Below, piece by piece: positions 1-10,500 of a stretch of 64,000 nucleotides of DNA (position 1 is its first letter; every line of letters starts with the position of its first letter). The notes below the pieces were generated by a model. It searched no databases, was not told where the DNA came from, and was given only the letters and a program-made list of their open reading frames with translations. This DNA comes from CALZIK01 sp945787635. Its GTDB lineage: Bacteria; Acidobacteriota; Thermoanaerobaculia; Multivoradales; JAHEKO01. Position numbers and translations under genes: made by a program. The DNA is taken from positions 132,781 to 196,780 of the forward strand of contig CAMYNM010000009.1 in assembly GCA_947259725.1 (NCBI GenBank), read 5' to 3'.

Positions 1-1960
1 AGGCGACCAGAAGCGAAGCGAAGGGTTCGGGGAGGTCCGCCGGCGGGGCGTAGGGCCCGAAGTTGGGATTGGTCCGCCCGAGCCGGGTGCCGAGCTGCGG
101 GATGAACTGCTGAACGAAGTCCTCGATCTTGGTCCAGTAGCCGTCAATGGTCAGAAAGCCCCTGCCGTTGAGGATGGCCTTGTAGCCGACCTCGACGCTC
201 TGGATGGACTCGACGGTCAGATCCTTGTTGCCGACGGCTAGCAGCGGGACTGGTCGGTCGAAGCCGCAGTTCACGCCCACCGGAGTGCACAGAAGCTCCT
301 CGAACAGGCTCAGATCGAGCGGCGGCGCGACCGGCACCCGCACGAAGTACTCGGGGTAGTTCGGGCGCAGGAACCCGGAGTTGTAACCGAAGCGCAGGTT
401 CTGGCCCGGCTTGACCTCCCAAACCAGCGCCACTTTGGGTGAGATCTCCGGGTCGTAGAACTGGCTGTCGTCCACCCGCGCCGCCACGACCAGCTTGAGC
501 TCGGGGCTCAGATCCCAGTCGAACTGTCCGAACACCGCCCGCAGATCATCGGTCTTGGGCTCGGGCAGCAGCGTTTGCACCCCATTGGGGTCGGCGCTGT
601 CGATATCTTCGCGTGCTACCCAAAGACCCGCCACCACGCGGCCGCGACCCTGGCCGACGTTCCAGTTGCCCTGGACCTCGAAACTGGCCCGGAACGAATC
701 GGTGAACGCCAGGGTGCCCGCGGACAAGGTCGTCGCCTCGGCCTCGCGGCCGGTGTAGGAGAGCAGGGCGTTCCACCGGGGCGAGTTGTAGTTCAACCGT
801 CCCCACGGCCGGCTCAAATCGGTGATCTGGAACCGGCTGCCGGGAGCGGAGAGCACGTATCCCTCTACCTCGGCCGTACCGACCTCGGCGGTCACAATCT
901 GGCCGTCGGAGAGGTGGTGGTCGATGCGCCCGCCCGCGTAAACGATCTTGTCCCCATCTTGGGGCAGCGGCACGGCTTCGAGGAAGAGGCAATCCCGTAC
1001 CTGGGGGAGACACGGGGTGGAGTACTCGACGCTGGTATTGCGAGATCGGTAGAAGTCGTCACTCTCGACGACGCTTCCGAGCACTTTGTAGAAGGTCCTC
1101 TCGCTGATTCCCCCAGCGAGCCGGAAATCGGCTCGCACGGTCGAGAGCTCGCCTCCGGTGAGCCGGAAGAGCCCTCCCTGGCTGTTTCGAGGTGCCTTGG
1201 TCGTCAGGTTCACGATGCCGTTGAAGGCGTTCGCTCCGTAGAGCGCGCTGCTGGGGCCTCGAACCAGCTCGGCGCCCTCGAGATCGTCCATGGGGAAGGA
1301 GTTCGAGGCCCACTCCTGCGATCCGAGCAGCGGGAAGGAGGGGTCGCGGCCGTCGATCAGAACGGCCACGCGTCGGTTGACCGAGATGTTCGCGCCCCGC
1401 GCGTTGAACTTGTAGTCGTAGAGGCCGCTTTGGCTGAGCTCGGCTCCTGGCAGCGACCCGAAAAGGGCTGGGATCTGTCCGGTCGGCGCCTCGCGGCTGA
1501 TCTCGCGCTCGGTGAGGGTGCTGATCGCAGCCGGAGCATCGACGATTTTCTCCCGTCGGCGCGACGCGGCGTACACAGTCAGGGTATCGGCGACGCTCAG
1601 CGACCAGTCCACGGTCTGCTCGACCTCGACCGTGCCGCCCGCGGTCACTTCGATCGGCACCGCCAGACTGTCCTCGCCGAGGGACAGGACCACCGTCTGA
1701 GCTCCTTCAGGGACGGCTTCCAGGGCGAAGGCGCCCCGCCGGTCGGTCACGACCGCCGAGCTTCCCGTTTTGTCGATCTGGACGACGACGCCTTCGACGC
1801 CCTTGCCCTGCGCTGCGAGCACCCGGCCCTCCACTCGGCCGACTCCCTGTGCCGCCAGGCCGGAGCAGACCAGACCGGTCGCCGCCAGGGCTAGCCACAC
1901 GAAGGCGGCTCTTCCCAACGGCGTTGCACCGGGCAGATCGATCAACCTACTCAGCCGCAT
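1..1960 (-). CDS. TonB-dependent outer-membrane receptor, 3' end cut by window edge
   Basis: Reading from an ATG at 1960 (preceded by GGGAGAG three bases upstream) the frame stays open to base 1, giving about 653 residues with no stop. The N-terminus has a signal peptide ending near LAAQG, then a carboxypeptidase-regulatory-like beta domain (roughly residues 35-110), a TonB plug (LTEREI, then LVRGPSSALYGANAFNGIVN, the typical plug signature) and the start of a beta-barrel rich in aromatic strands. It should import a bulky ligand across the outer membrane using TonB energy; the substrate cannot be read. The C-terminal barrel strands lie outside the window. It is transcribed away from the EamA gene. 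The long open frame on the opposite strand (575-1894) is a GC-driven shadow. Confidence 0.9.
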   Translation of the reverse strand, partial: MRLSRLIDLPGATPLGRAAFVWLALAATGLVCSGLAAQGVGRVEGRVLAAQGKGVEGVVVQIDKTGSSAVVTDRRGAFALEAVPEGAQTVVLSLGEDSLAVPIEVTAGGTVEVEQTVDWSLSVADTLTVYAASRRREKIVDAPAAISTLTEREISREAPTGQIPALFGSLPGAELSQSGLYDYKFNARGANISVNRRVAVLIDGRDPSFPLLGSQEWASNSFPMDDLEGAELVRGPSSALYGANAFNGIVNLTTKAPRNSQGGLFRLTGGELSTVRADFRLAGGISERTFYKVLGSVVESDDFYRSRNTSVEYSTPCLPQVRDCLFLEAVPLPQDGDKIVYAGGRIDHHLSDGQIVTAEVGTAEVEGYVLSAPGSRFQITDLSRPWGRLNYNSPRWNALLSYTGREAEATTLSAGTLAFTDSFRASFEVQGNWNVGQGRGRVVAGLWVAREDIDSADPNGVQTLLPEPKTDDLRAVFGQFDWDLSPELKLVVAARVDDSQFYDPEISPKVALVWEVKPGQNLRFGYNSGFLRPNYPEYFVRVPVAPPLDLSLFEELLCTPVGVNCGFDRPVPLLAVGNKDLTVESIQSVEVGYKAILNGRGFLTIDGYWTKIEDFVQQFIPQLGTRLGRTNPNFGPYAPPADLPEPFASLLVA

Positions 1961-2276
1961 TGACTCTCCCTTGGTTTTGCGGGTCTGAAGAAAGACGAAG
2001 ATTACCCTCAGGATTGCGAATACGCAAGCAAGCCGGGACCAACATGGGAGGATTTCCCTTCACCCAGGCCTGATCTTGTCAGATTTGAGGGGCCGGACGA
2101 CACGGGTAGGCAACTTCCTCCCACCGACACCGAGCGCCTCCGGGTGCGGCGCGACGAATTCGAGCGCCCGCCCGTCCGCGCCCGGATCTGCCTTTTTCGG
2201 AAGCCACCTCACACTTCCGTGGCTTCGCCGGCCACGACGGCTGGCCTCGCACTCGGGTTTGCGCTCTACTACGCCG
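1961..2276. other. intergenic region between divergent genes
   Basis: These 316 bases separate the divergent TonB receptor and EamA transporter and must carry both promoters. The receptor ribosome-binding site sits at its left edge. An open frame continuous with the transporter begins at 2076, but its predicted peptide is Pro/Arg/Ser-rich and unlike a transporter N-terminus, so it is treated as non-coding. No convincing hairpin or repeat was seen. Confidence 0.4.
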
Positions 2277-3236
2277 ATGGCTCAGGCCCTCCATCGCGCG
2301 GGCGACAACCCGCGCCTCGGCTTCACTCTGGCGATGGCGACAGTACTGCTGTGGGGGTTTCTATCACTCGCGCTGAAGCTGCTTTTGGTCGGCGGAATGG
2401 ACGCCTATACGATCACTTGGTACAGGCTGGCGACGTCGGCTCTTGTGCTCGGGGTCTTCCAGGCTCGACGGAGGCGATTACCCTCCGTTCGCCAGCTCGG
2501 TGTCAAGAGCTGGGCACTCTTGGCAGCGGCGCTGCTCGGCCTGGTGGGCAATTATGTTCTTTTCGCGGTCGCTCTCGACTACGTGCCGCCGGCGACGGCG
2601 CAGCTCGTGATTCAGCTCGCGCCGATCCTGTTCTTGCTCGGAGCGCTGGCGATCTTTCGCGAGAGTTTCAGCCGGCCGCAATGGGCCGGCCTCGGTGTGC
2701 TGGTGGCCGGGTTGCTCCTGTTTTTCAACGATCGGCTTTCGGCTCTGGTCCGCCTTTCGGGAACCGAGGCCGTGGGCGTAGCCATCGTGGTGGTGGCGGC
2801 GATGGTCTGGTCGGCATACGCCCTCGCGCAAAAGCAGCTGCTGGTGGCCCTGTCGTCGGTGAACATCCTGCTTCTCATCTACATCGGTGCCACGGTTGTC
2901 CTACTGCCCCTCGCCTCGCCCCGTCAGGTCGCCGGCCTCGGGGGTTTTGAGCTGGGCCTGCTGGTCTTCGGCGTGTTCAACACTCTGGCCGCCTACGGCT
3001 GCTTCGCCGAGGCGCTCGAGCATTGGGAGGCGTCGCGGGTGAGCGCGGTGATCTCGCTCACGCCACTGGTGACGATCCTGGCGGTCTACGGAATCCTCGC
3101 GGTGTGGCCCACCGTCGATATCGGCGTTCACCTCGACGCGCTTGGTACGGTGGGGGCGCTTCTCATCGTCGCGGGCTCGATGATGACCGCGCTCGGCAAG
3201 CGAGCCAGGCAGGTCGAGCCGGTGTGCTTGGAGTAG
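2277..3236 (+). CDS. EamA/DMT-superfamily membrane transporter
   Basis: A 319-residue integral membrane protein with about ten hydrophobic segments arranged as two repeated five-helix EamA halves, the usual layout and length of drug/metabolite exporters of the DMT superfamily. The first helix begins around residue 13 (FTLAMATVLLWGF) and the second half around residue 165. Family members export amino acids, nucleotides or drugs; the substrate here is unknown. The frame is open further upstream to 2076, but ATG 2277 puts the start just ahead of the first helix, the normal arrangement. No strong Shine-Dalgarno is visible. Nothing in the neighbours points to a pathway. Confidence 0.85.
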   Translation: MAQALHRAGDNPRLGFTLAMATVLLWGFLSLALKLLLVGGMDAYTITWYRLATSALVLGVFQARRRRLPSVRQLGVKSWALLAAALLGLVGNYVLFAVALDYVPPATAQLVIQLAPILFLLGALAIFRESFSRPQWAGLGVLVAGLLLFFNDRLSALVRLSGTEAVGVAIVVVAAMVWSAYALAQKQLLVALSSVNILLLIYIGATVVLLPLASPRQVAGLGGFELGLLVFGVFNTLAAYGCFAEALEHWEASRVSAVISLTPLVTILAVYGILAVWPTVDIGVHLDALGTVGALLIVAGSMMTALGKRARQVEPVCLE

Positions 3237-3291
3237 CCATGCGCGGCGCCGGTTGACTCCAGACGCCGGGTGCGAGACTCTTTGCGCGGTC

Positions 3292-3861
3292 ATGGAGCAA
3301 CTGAAAGGGCGAATCGGGTATGTCTGGGGCATAGGCGGAGTCGCCCTGGTTCTGGTCGATGCCTTGTTGCGCCTGACACCGATCGCGGTGGACGCTTTCT
3401 CGCAGCCGCTGAGCTGGGTGCAGTGGAGTTTTCTCCTGGGCTGGCTCGGTTTCATGGGCTTCGTCGAGGGTTACCGCGGCTTTCATCTCTCTTTCAGCCC
3501 CCGAGTTTTGGTGCGGGCGCGCTACCTGCGGCAAAACCCGCGCTGGCTCGATGTCGCTCTCGCTCCGTTGTTTTGCAGCAGCCTGTTTCGCACCACTCGG
3601 CGCCGGCTGATAGCGAGTTGGGGCATGGTGGCGGGCATCGTCAGCGTGGTTCTGCTGGTTCGGACCCTGGCGCAGCCCTGGCGGGGCCTGGTCGATCTCG
3701 GTGTCGTTGCAGGGTTGAGCGCGGGGCTAGCGTCGATGGCCGTGTGGCTCGTTCGCGAGCGCCTGGGCCATACGATTCCTTTCTCACCCGAGCTGGGCGA
3801 GCTCGACGGAGAGCGTGAAAAGAGCGAGGCGCGCGGGCTCAGCCAGGCTCCGACTCCCTGA
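3292..3861 (+). CDS. hypothetical four-helix membrane protein
   Basis: A 189-residue protein with about four hydrophobic helices (near residues 7-27, 42-62, 108-130 and 136-155) and a charged C-terminal tail. Between helices 2 and 3 is a basic cytoplasmic-looking stretch. I do not recognise the family. The frame also contains an upstream TTG at 3253, but ATG 3292 starts directly before the first helix and is preferred. It follows the EamA gene by 55 bases and could be co-transcribed with it. Confidence 0.6.
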   Translation: MEQLKGRIGYVWGIGGVALVLVDALLRLTPIAVDAFSQPLSWVQWSFLLGWLGFMGFVEGYRGFHLSFSPRVLVRARYLRQNPRWLDVALAPLFCSSLFRTTRRRLIASWGMVAGIVSVVLLVRTLAQPWRGLVDLGVVAGLSAGLASMAVWLVRERLGHTIPFSPELGELDGEREKSEARGLSQAPTP

Positions 3862-3901
3862 GGCTCAGGCGCCTGTCGGCGAGCGGAATCCGGCCGGTTC
3901 G

Positions 3902-4786
3902 CTAGCCTCCAGTCGAGGTCATCCGGGAGACCACGTCGTCGAAAGTCGCCGGCAGCCGGCCGAGCAGCTTTGTGAGGACGCTCGGCGAACCGATCATGCC
4001 GTAGTGCTCGTAGTAACGAAACATCGCCTGCAGGGTCTCGACGCGTTCACGGTCGAGCCCATCCCGCAGCGCGCGCCGGGCCCAGTCGGTTCTCGCAATC
4101 GGCTCTGCCGCGACCGCGCGACCCAGACGGCGCGCGAGGATCGAGGCGATCTCGGTCTGGTCCAAAAGCTCGCCGCCGCACAGCTCGTAGGTCGCCCCGG
4201 TATGACCGGACTCGGTGAGCACTCGCGCCGCCACCTCGGCGACGTCCTCGAGGTCGACCATGACGATCCGGGTTGTCGTTGCGTAGGGTGTTTCATAGAC
4301 GCCGTGCGCCTCGACCTGCGGCCACTGTCCAAAGACGTTCTGCATGTAGGGAGCCGGTTGAAGAATCGTGTACTCGAGCCCGGATTCGAAGATTCTCTCC
4401 TCGACTTCGAGCTTGGCCCAATGATGCGGCATGGCTCTGATCTGGGGGTGGAGGACCGAGTGCAGGACGAGGCCACGCACCTCGGTCTCGGCGGCGAGCT
4501 CGAGCATGCGGGCCCCGATCGCGGCTTCTTGCGGATGTACGTTGGGGCAGATGTGGTAAACGGTGGCGACGCCTCGAAGCGCCGCCGTTACGGCATTCCG
4601 ATCGAGGAGATCGCCTTCGAAAACGCTGCTGACACCCAGATTCTCGAGAACTCGACGCTGTCTTGAGCCGCGGACGAAGGCTCGCAGCCCGCTCGAGAGC
4701 CCGGCTCGTGCCATCAGCCTGCGCAGGACCGCCAGACCGGTCTTTCCGCCGGCACCGGTGACCAGGATCGGGGCGCTCGATTCCAC
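3902..4786 (-). CDS. NmrA-like NAD(P)-binding atypical SDR protein
   Basis: About 294 residues. The N-terminus carries the Rossmann glycine motif GAGGKTG directly after a beta strand (ILVTGAGGKTG), then the acidic EGDLLD loop and a middle segment typical of NmrA/YtfG-type atypical short-chain dehydrogenases, which bind NAD(P)H and act as quinone reductases, redox sensors or sugar/terpenoid modifiers. The start is placed at GTG 4786, 8 bases after the stop of the upstream PilZ gene, because it sits nine residues before the Rossmann strand; the frame is open further upstream but that part overlaps the PilZ coding region. Probably co-transcribed with it. The reaction is not predictable. Confidence 0.8.
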   Translation of the reverse strand: MESSAPILVTGAGGKTGLAVLRRLMARAGLSSGLRAFVRGSRQRRVLENLGVSSVFEGDLLDRNAVTAALRGVATVYHICPNVHPQEAAIGARMLELAAETEVRGLVLHSVLHPQIRAMPHHWAKLEVEERIFESGLEYTILQPAPYMQNVFGQWPQVEAHGVYETPYATTTRIVMVDLEDVAEVAARVLTESGHTGATYELCGGELLDQTEIASILARRLGRAVAAEPIARTDWARRALRDGLDRERVETLQAMFRYYEHYGMIGSPSVLTKLLGRLPATFDDVVSRMTSTGG

Positions 4787-4794
4787 CGGAACGG

Positions 4795-5721
4795 TCAGCC
4801 GGTGGCGGAGGATGGGGTGCGGCCCGGAGCCACCGGGCTGAAGAAGTCGAAAGCGCGCCCTTCCAGCCTTCTGTCGAACGCCACACCGGTGCGGTAGATC
4901 GGCCGGATCTCCTCGGCGATCTTGACCGTTCGATTCAGGCGGCACCAGCGAACCTTGCCCGGGATGTCGTAGGCGAATGAGCCGTTGCCGATGCGGAAAA
5001 CCCAGCTGCCTCCCACCGGCAGGCCGCGATTCGACTCGACCGCCATTCCGGAGACGCTCATGTTGAGGAGCCTCGACGGCACCGGTACCTCCACGGTGAT
5101 GTTGTCGAGACTCCAGCGATGATTCTCGCGGTTCCCTTTGCGAGTGCCCGCGGTATCGACGCCGCGCACCAGGCCATCGATGGTCGCGTTCCCCGCCTGG
5201 CTCTTGCCGGAATGCCTAATCGCGGCTTCCGCGTAGCCGCTGGCGAGCCCCGGATGTAGTTTGGCGAGCGGTTCCCGAGCGTAGATGCACTCTTCGATCA
5301 AATGCCTCGAGGCGACGCGCAGTTCGTCGGACTGTTCGACCTCGAGTCGCCGGTTGAGCACCTCACGCTTGTGAGCGTCGATCAGGGCGTTGACCTCTCC
5401 ACTCAGGGTCCGAAACTCCCGGCCCGGTCCCGTGACCAGCGAGCGCGCAGCCAGGTCCTCTTGCGAGACGCGCTCGAAGACGTTGCCGAGGTCGGCAACG
5501 GATCGGTCGGCGCCAGCGGCGAGGCGCGCGGGGAGGAGCCAGACGAGGGCGATCAAGAAGACGGCGCCGATCCCCGCGGAAATGGCCGCGGCTCGGAGCG
5601 CCACCCACGACGGGTTGCCGGCGAGCCAGAGGGCCGTTTGAACCGCGATGGGCGCGAATCCGGCGAGCAGCCCGAGCCACAGAAGCCTGCGGCTGAAACT
5701 GGGTCTGCTGTTGGTTGCCAA
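4795..5721 (-). CDS. membrane-anchored PilZ-domain protein
   Basis: A 308-residue protein with two N-terminal transmembrane helices (about residues 14-34 and 43-64), a HAMP-like linker (VSQEDLAAR around 85-93) leading to a coiled-coil, and a C-terminal PilZ domain. The c-di-GMP-binding signature is intact: RxxxR (RKGNR, residues 194-198) followed by NxSxxG (NMSVSG, 220-225). It is therefore expected to bind cyclic di-GMP and transmit the signal at the membrane, for example to motility or envelope functions. The start is TTG 5721 with GAGG eight bases upstream. The NmrA-like gene follows after 8 bases. Confidence 0.85.
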   Translation of the reverse strand: MATNSRPSFSRRLLWLGLLAGFAPIAVQTALWLAGNPSWVALRAAAISAGIGAVFLIALVWLLPARLAAGADRSVADLGNVFERVSQEDLAARSLVTGPGREFRTLSGEVNALIDAHKREVLNRRLEVEQSDELRVASRHLIEECIYAREPLAKLHPGLASGYAEAAIRHSGKSQAGNATIDGLVRGVDTAGTRKGNRENHRWSLDNITVEVPVPSRLLNMSVSGMAVESNRGLPVGGSWVFRIGNGSFAYDIPGKVRWCRLNRTVKIAEEIRPIYRTGVAFDRRLEGRAFDFFSPVAPGRTPSSATG

Positions 5722-5870
5722 GACTCGCCTCGCTGTGAATGAGCAGGGCCGTACAGTATAGCGCGATTCGTACTCGGAGTCGCGATGTGGGACGAAGGCG
5801 GGTTGGATCTGTTAGCTTGCGATGCTTGGCGACCGGCGGTTGGCGCTGCCGAGTGACTTTGGGGTAAACC

Positions 5871-7574
5871 ATGTGTTCGATTCTGGGTATTTTCGGATTT
5901 GGGCGAGGCGCTTCCGGCTCCGGAGCCGAGTTCGAGGAGCTTCGACGGCTCGCGCTACGCCTCTCGAGGAAGCAGCGCCATCGCGGGCCCGACTGGAGCG
6001 GTGTCTACGCCGGAGAAGGCGCGATTCTCGCCCACGAACGCCTGGCAATCGTGGATATCGAGCACGGCGCCCAGCCTCTCTACGGTTCGGGCCGTGACCA
6101 TGTTCTGGCAGTCAACGGGGAGATCTACAACCACCGCGAGCTCGAGCGTGAGCTCGAGCGGCCGTTCGACTTCCAGACCGGCTCGGACTGCGAGGTGATC
6201 CTCGCGCTCTACGCCCAGCGGGGGGTGGAGTTCTTGAACGAGCTCAACGGCATCTTCGCCTTCGCGCTCTACGACGACGAGCGTGGCCGTTTTTTCATCG
6301 CCAGGGATCCGATCGGCGTCATGCCGCTCTACACAGGCCGCGACGACGAAGGGAGGTTCTACGTCGCTTCAGAGCTCAAGGCCTTGATAGGGGTCTGCGG
6401 TGAGATCACGGAGTTTCCGCCCGGGCACTATCTCTACGCCGACGCGGGGCCGAACGGCGAAGTCGGCGAGCCGGTTCGCTATTACCATCCGGAATGGACG
6501 AGCTACGAGGCGAGCGAGGGCAGGAGAGCGGACCTCGCAGCTCTTCGCGCGGCCCTCGAGGAAGCCGTCCACCGCCAACTCATGTGCGACGTGCCCTATG
6601 GTGTCCTGCTCTCCGGCGGACTCGATTCCTCGATCCTCACCGCGATCTGCCACAAGTTCTACCGGCGCAGGGTCGAGGAGGGTGACCGGAGCGAGGCCTG
6701 GTGGCCGCAGCTCCATTCGTTCGCCATCGGGCTCGAGGGCTCGCCCGATCTAGCCGCCGCGAGCCGCGCCGCAGCGGCGATCGGAACGATTCATCACGAG
6801 TTCCACTTCACCCTTCAGGAGGGCCATGACGCGCTGAGCGACGTCATCTACCATGTCGAGACATTCGACGTGACCACGGTGCGCGCCTCCACGCCCATGT
6901 ACCTGCTCGCCCGCCGGATCAAGGCGATGGGCATCAAGATGGTTCTCTCCGGCGAGGGCGCCGACGAGATCTTCGGTGGTTATCTCTACTTTCACAAGGC
7001 GCCCGATGCGCGTGAGTTTCATGAAGAGACCGTTCGCAAGCTGGATCAGCTGCACTTGTTCGATTGTCTGCGGGCGAACAAGTCGCTGGCCGCCTGGGGC
7101 ATCGAGGGTCGTGTACCGTTTCTGGACCGCGAGTTTCTCGACATTGCCATGGCCTTCGACGCCGAGGACAAGATGGCCTGCGGGGGGAAGATGGAGAAAG
7201 ATGTCCTGCGCCGCGCCTTCGAGGGCTACCTGCCGGATGAGATCCTGTGGCGCCAAAAGGAGCAGTTCTCGGACGGCGTCGGCTACACCTGGATCGATTC
7301 CCTGCGGGAGCTGGCCGAGGCGGAGGTCGACGACGAAGCCCTGGCACGCTCCGCGAGCCGGTTTCCGGAAAACCCGCCGGCTACCAAAGAGGCGTATTTG
7401 TACCGGGCGATCTTCGAGTCCCACTTTCCGGGTGGTTCGGCAGCTCGATGCGTGCCGCACGGAATGAGCATCGCGTGCAGCACTCCGACGGCGATTCGCT
7501 GGGATGCGGCCTTCAGCGGCAGGGCTGATCCATCGGGCCGAGCCGTCGCCGGCGTTCACAAAGACGCCTACTGA
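5871..7574 (+). CDS. asnB: asparagine synthetase B (glutamine-hydrolysing)
   Basis: Makes asparagine from aspartate, glutamine and ATP in the cytoplasm. The protein has 567 residues, close to E. coli AsnB (554). Cys2 right after the initiator (MCSILGIFG) is the class II glutaminase nucleophile, followed by RGPDWSG and NGEIYNH of the amidotransferase domain. The synthetase half carries the pyrophosphate loop SGGLDSS near residue 247 and the LSGEGADEIFGGY motif. ATG 5871 is fixed by the need for Cys2 at the processed N-terminus. The last ~40 residues are an unremarkable tail. It ends 6 bases from the end of the convergent protease gene, so no terminator fits between them. Confidence 0.95.
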   Translation: MCSILGIFGFGRGASGSGAEFEELRRLALRLSRKQRHRGPDWSGVYAGEGAILAHERLAIVDIEHGAQPLYGSGRDHVLAVNGEIYNHRELERELERPFDFQTGSDCEVILALYAQRGVEFLNELNGIFAFALYDDERGRFFIARDPIGVMPLYTGRDDEGRFYVASELKALIGVCGEITEFPPGHYLYADAGPNGEVGEPVRYYHPEWTSYEASEGRRADLAALRAALEEAVHRQLMCDVPYGVLLSGGLDSSILTAICHKFYRRRVEEGDRSEAWWPQLHSFAIGLEGSPDLAAASRAAAAIGTIHHEFHFTLQEGHDALSDVIYHVETFDVTTVRASTPMYLLARRIKAMGIKMVLSGEGADEIFGGYLYFHKAPDAREFHEETVRKLDQLHLFDCLRANKSLAAWGIEGRVPFLDREFLDIAMAFDAEDKMACGGKMEKDVLRRAFEGYLPDEILWRQKEQFSDGVGYTWIDSLRELAEAEVDDEALARSASRFPENPPATKEAYLYRAIFESHFPGGSAARCVPHGMSIACSTPTAIRWDAAFSGRADPSGRAVAGVHKDAY

Positions 7575-7580
7575 TTCCGC

Positions 7581-10500
7581 TTATTCCTGCTCGACCCAGT
7601 CATTGACCGAAGCGGCCTCGGTCAGGTTGTCGCTCCAGAGATAGCCGTCGCTCCAGAGGAAACCGTCACTCCACAGGAAGCCGTCGCTCCACAGGAAGCC
7701 ATCGCTCCACAGGAAGCCATCGCTCCACAGGAAGCCATCGCTCCACAGGAAGCCGTCGCTCCACAGGAAGCCGTCACTCCACAGGAAGCCCGCGAGGCCC
7801 TCGATGTAGTAGTTGCCGTCGACGTCGCGATTGGCGCGGCCGCGGAAGTGGGAGATGCCTGCCAGGTCCGCTCCGAGGTCGAGGCCGTTGTTCGCGCAGC
7901 CGCTGGTCGTAGAGTGGACCGCGTCGTAGGCGTTGACCACGCCGGCGCCCTGTTGAAAGATGCTGTAGGCGAGACTGCCCGAGTCATCGACCGCGGCGCG
8001 CGCCGAGGCCATCAGCCGGCACTTGACGTCGTCGGGAGTCAGGGATGGGTACTCCTGCAGCAGCAAGGCCGCTACGCCGCTCACCACCGCGGCTGCCTGT
8101 GAGGTTCCGGACATCATGAAGGAGTTTCCAGTCAGCCATTCGGGATGGTGACTCGGCAGCCTGCTTTCGGGATCGACGATTCCGAAGATGTGGCCCCCCG
8201 GCGCGACGATCTCGGGCTTGACGAAGCCCTCGGCCGTGGGCCCGGCCGAAGAGAAGGATGCCAGAAAGTCGTCGTTGCCGTCCACGGGCGTCGCTGCATC
8301 CGACATTGCGCCGACGGTGATGATGTAGGGAGTGTTGCCGGGAACGCCGACAGTCATCGGATCGGGACCGGTATTGCCGGCGGAAGCGACGACCGTGACC
8401 CCGGCTTCCCAGGCGGCCATGACGGCCTGATTCAGAGGGTCATCCCAGTAGTGGGAAACGGGTGGCGTGCTGAACGAGAGATTCAAAACCCGGATGTTGT
8501 AGATGTCCTTGTTCTGTACTACCCAGTCGATGCCACGGATGACGTTGAGATACGAGCCTCGGCCCTCATCGTCGAACGCCTTGACGGCCACGAAGCCCGC
8601 GTCGGGCGCAACGCCGTTGTAGCGCCCGCCGCCGCCCAAGCCCTGCTCGCTGTTGAGAATCACGCTCGAGACGTGCGTGCCGTGGCCGAAGCGGTCGGAT
8701 CCGTACTGAACCTGGTTGGTGATGGCATCGTAGCGAACGCCGAATTTGGGCAGCCCCTGGCTGTCCATGAGGAGAGACTGCCACGGCCAAAGGCCGGTAT
8801 CCAGAACCGCGACCGAGACACCGAATCCGGTGATGCCTTCGCTGTGAACCTGGTCCGCGCCGATGAGAGCGGGGAAATTCGTGTACGGAGCCTGCGAGCT
8901 GTTGGCGTCCGTGCTCGGGTCCGGCGTCACCGCGTAGGTGCCGGAAATGTGGATCTCGCGAACGGCGACCCAGTCGCCGCCTCCCATGGATTCGGAGCTC
9001 AGCAGCCGCACCATGGTCTGGCCGGAAAGGTAGCTCGAAACGTCGGAGCTGAGGTGCTGCACGCCGGTGCCCTGGTCCGGCCCTTTCATTCTGCCGATTT
9101 CGGTCCAGGACTCGCCGCCATCACCCGACATCTGGACCGACACGAACTCATTGCCGTGGTCGAGATCGGCTCGGTAGTCAATGGCAAGGTTGGCGTTGGT
9201 TAGCCCGGAGAGATCCACCGCGCGCTCGGCGCCCATGGACCCGCTGGAAACCAGGAGGCCCTGGGAGAAGCCCCATGTGTTGACGATAACGTCGCCGCCC
9301 CACGGCCCATCCTGCTCGCCGAGTTCGGCCCAGACGGCGGCCCAGTTCAGAGTTCCGTCGTTGTTGCCGAACGACACGCTCTCGAAGAGGTCGGCAACCT
9401 CCCAGATCTCGTCCGCGTCACTGCCGCCGGTGTAGTCGACCTTGACGTTGTCGATCTGGAAGCTCTCGTTCGAGCCGCCGTAGTAGTTGGTCACGCGGAA
9501 TCGCACGCGCGTATTCGCCGCCGCAAATCCAGTGATGTCGTAGCTGCGGGACCCCGTCGTCGCGCCGGAGATGCCCATGATGGTCTCGAGCGGCACATAA
9601 CTCGAGCCGCCGTTGCTCGAGGCCTCAACGGTGATCGCGTCGCTCGAATCGACGCCTGATGTCGTGCTGAAGTCGAAGCTGAAGGTGGCTGAGGTCACTC
9701 CGCCCGAGAGGTTGACCTCTCGCTCCGCGGCCGGCTCGCCACCGGTGTTGGGATAGTCGTTCAGGTTGAGGCCGTTGACGGTCACCGTGACTCGCCCGGC
9801 GGTGGGACCCGAACCGCTGGAGGCGGGGTCATTCTCGACCCAGTTGGTGGCCCACGCAACGGCGCCGTCGCTGTTGTCGAAGTCGGGCTCGTTGAAAAGG
9901 TCGAGAACCATGCCCTGGACGGGCTCGGGCTCTGCGCCCCCGGGTGTTGGCACATAGGAGACCTCGACGTTATCGAGATACATGAACTCGTCGCCGCCGC
10001 CGTAGTACTGCGTTACCCGAAACCTGACCATGGTGTCGGGGGAGAGGAAACCGGCCAGGTCGTGAGTTCTGCTGCCCGAGGTCACCCCCGCGATGCCTGT
10101 CAGCGTCTCGAGGACCGTGAAAGTCGCTCCACCGTCGGCCGAAACCGATACTTCGACGGCATCGCTGGTGTCGAGTCCGGCTGAGGTCCGGAAGTCGAAA
10201 CTCAGCTCTGCGCTGACCGCGTTGGTCAGATCGACCAGGCGGGCCGCTCCGGGGTAGCCGCCGGTATCGGGCTGGTCGTCCAAGCGAAGCTCGCCACTGG
10301 TCACTCGAACTTGTCCGGTGGCCGGACCCTGTCCGCCGAACTCAGGATCGTCTTCGATCCAGCTGCCGATCCAGTTGACCGAACCGTCGTTACCGTTGAA
10401 GGCGCTCGCGTTGAACTCATCGCGCACGGCGAGCGCGCTCATCGCCGGATCTTCGCAAAGGTCGATGGCGGTGACGCCTCCGGCGCTGGGGAAGAAAATC

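Noticed and set aside
575..1894. Long plus-strand open frame (about 440 residues) opposite the TonB receptor
   Set aside because: Composition is Arg/Gly/Ala-rich with no family motifs, and the opposite strand encodes a clear receptor; a GC-rich shadow.
7626..7787. Regular 18-bp direct repeats resembling a small CRISPR or satellite
   Set aside because: Units are contiguous without spacers, in frame, and translate as FLWSDG within the protease; they are a coding repeat.
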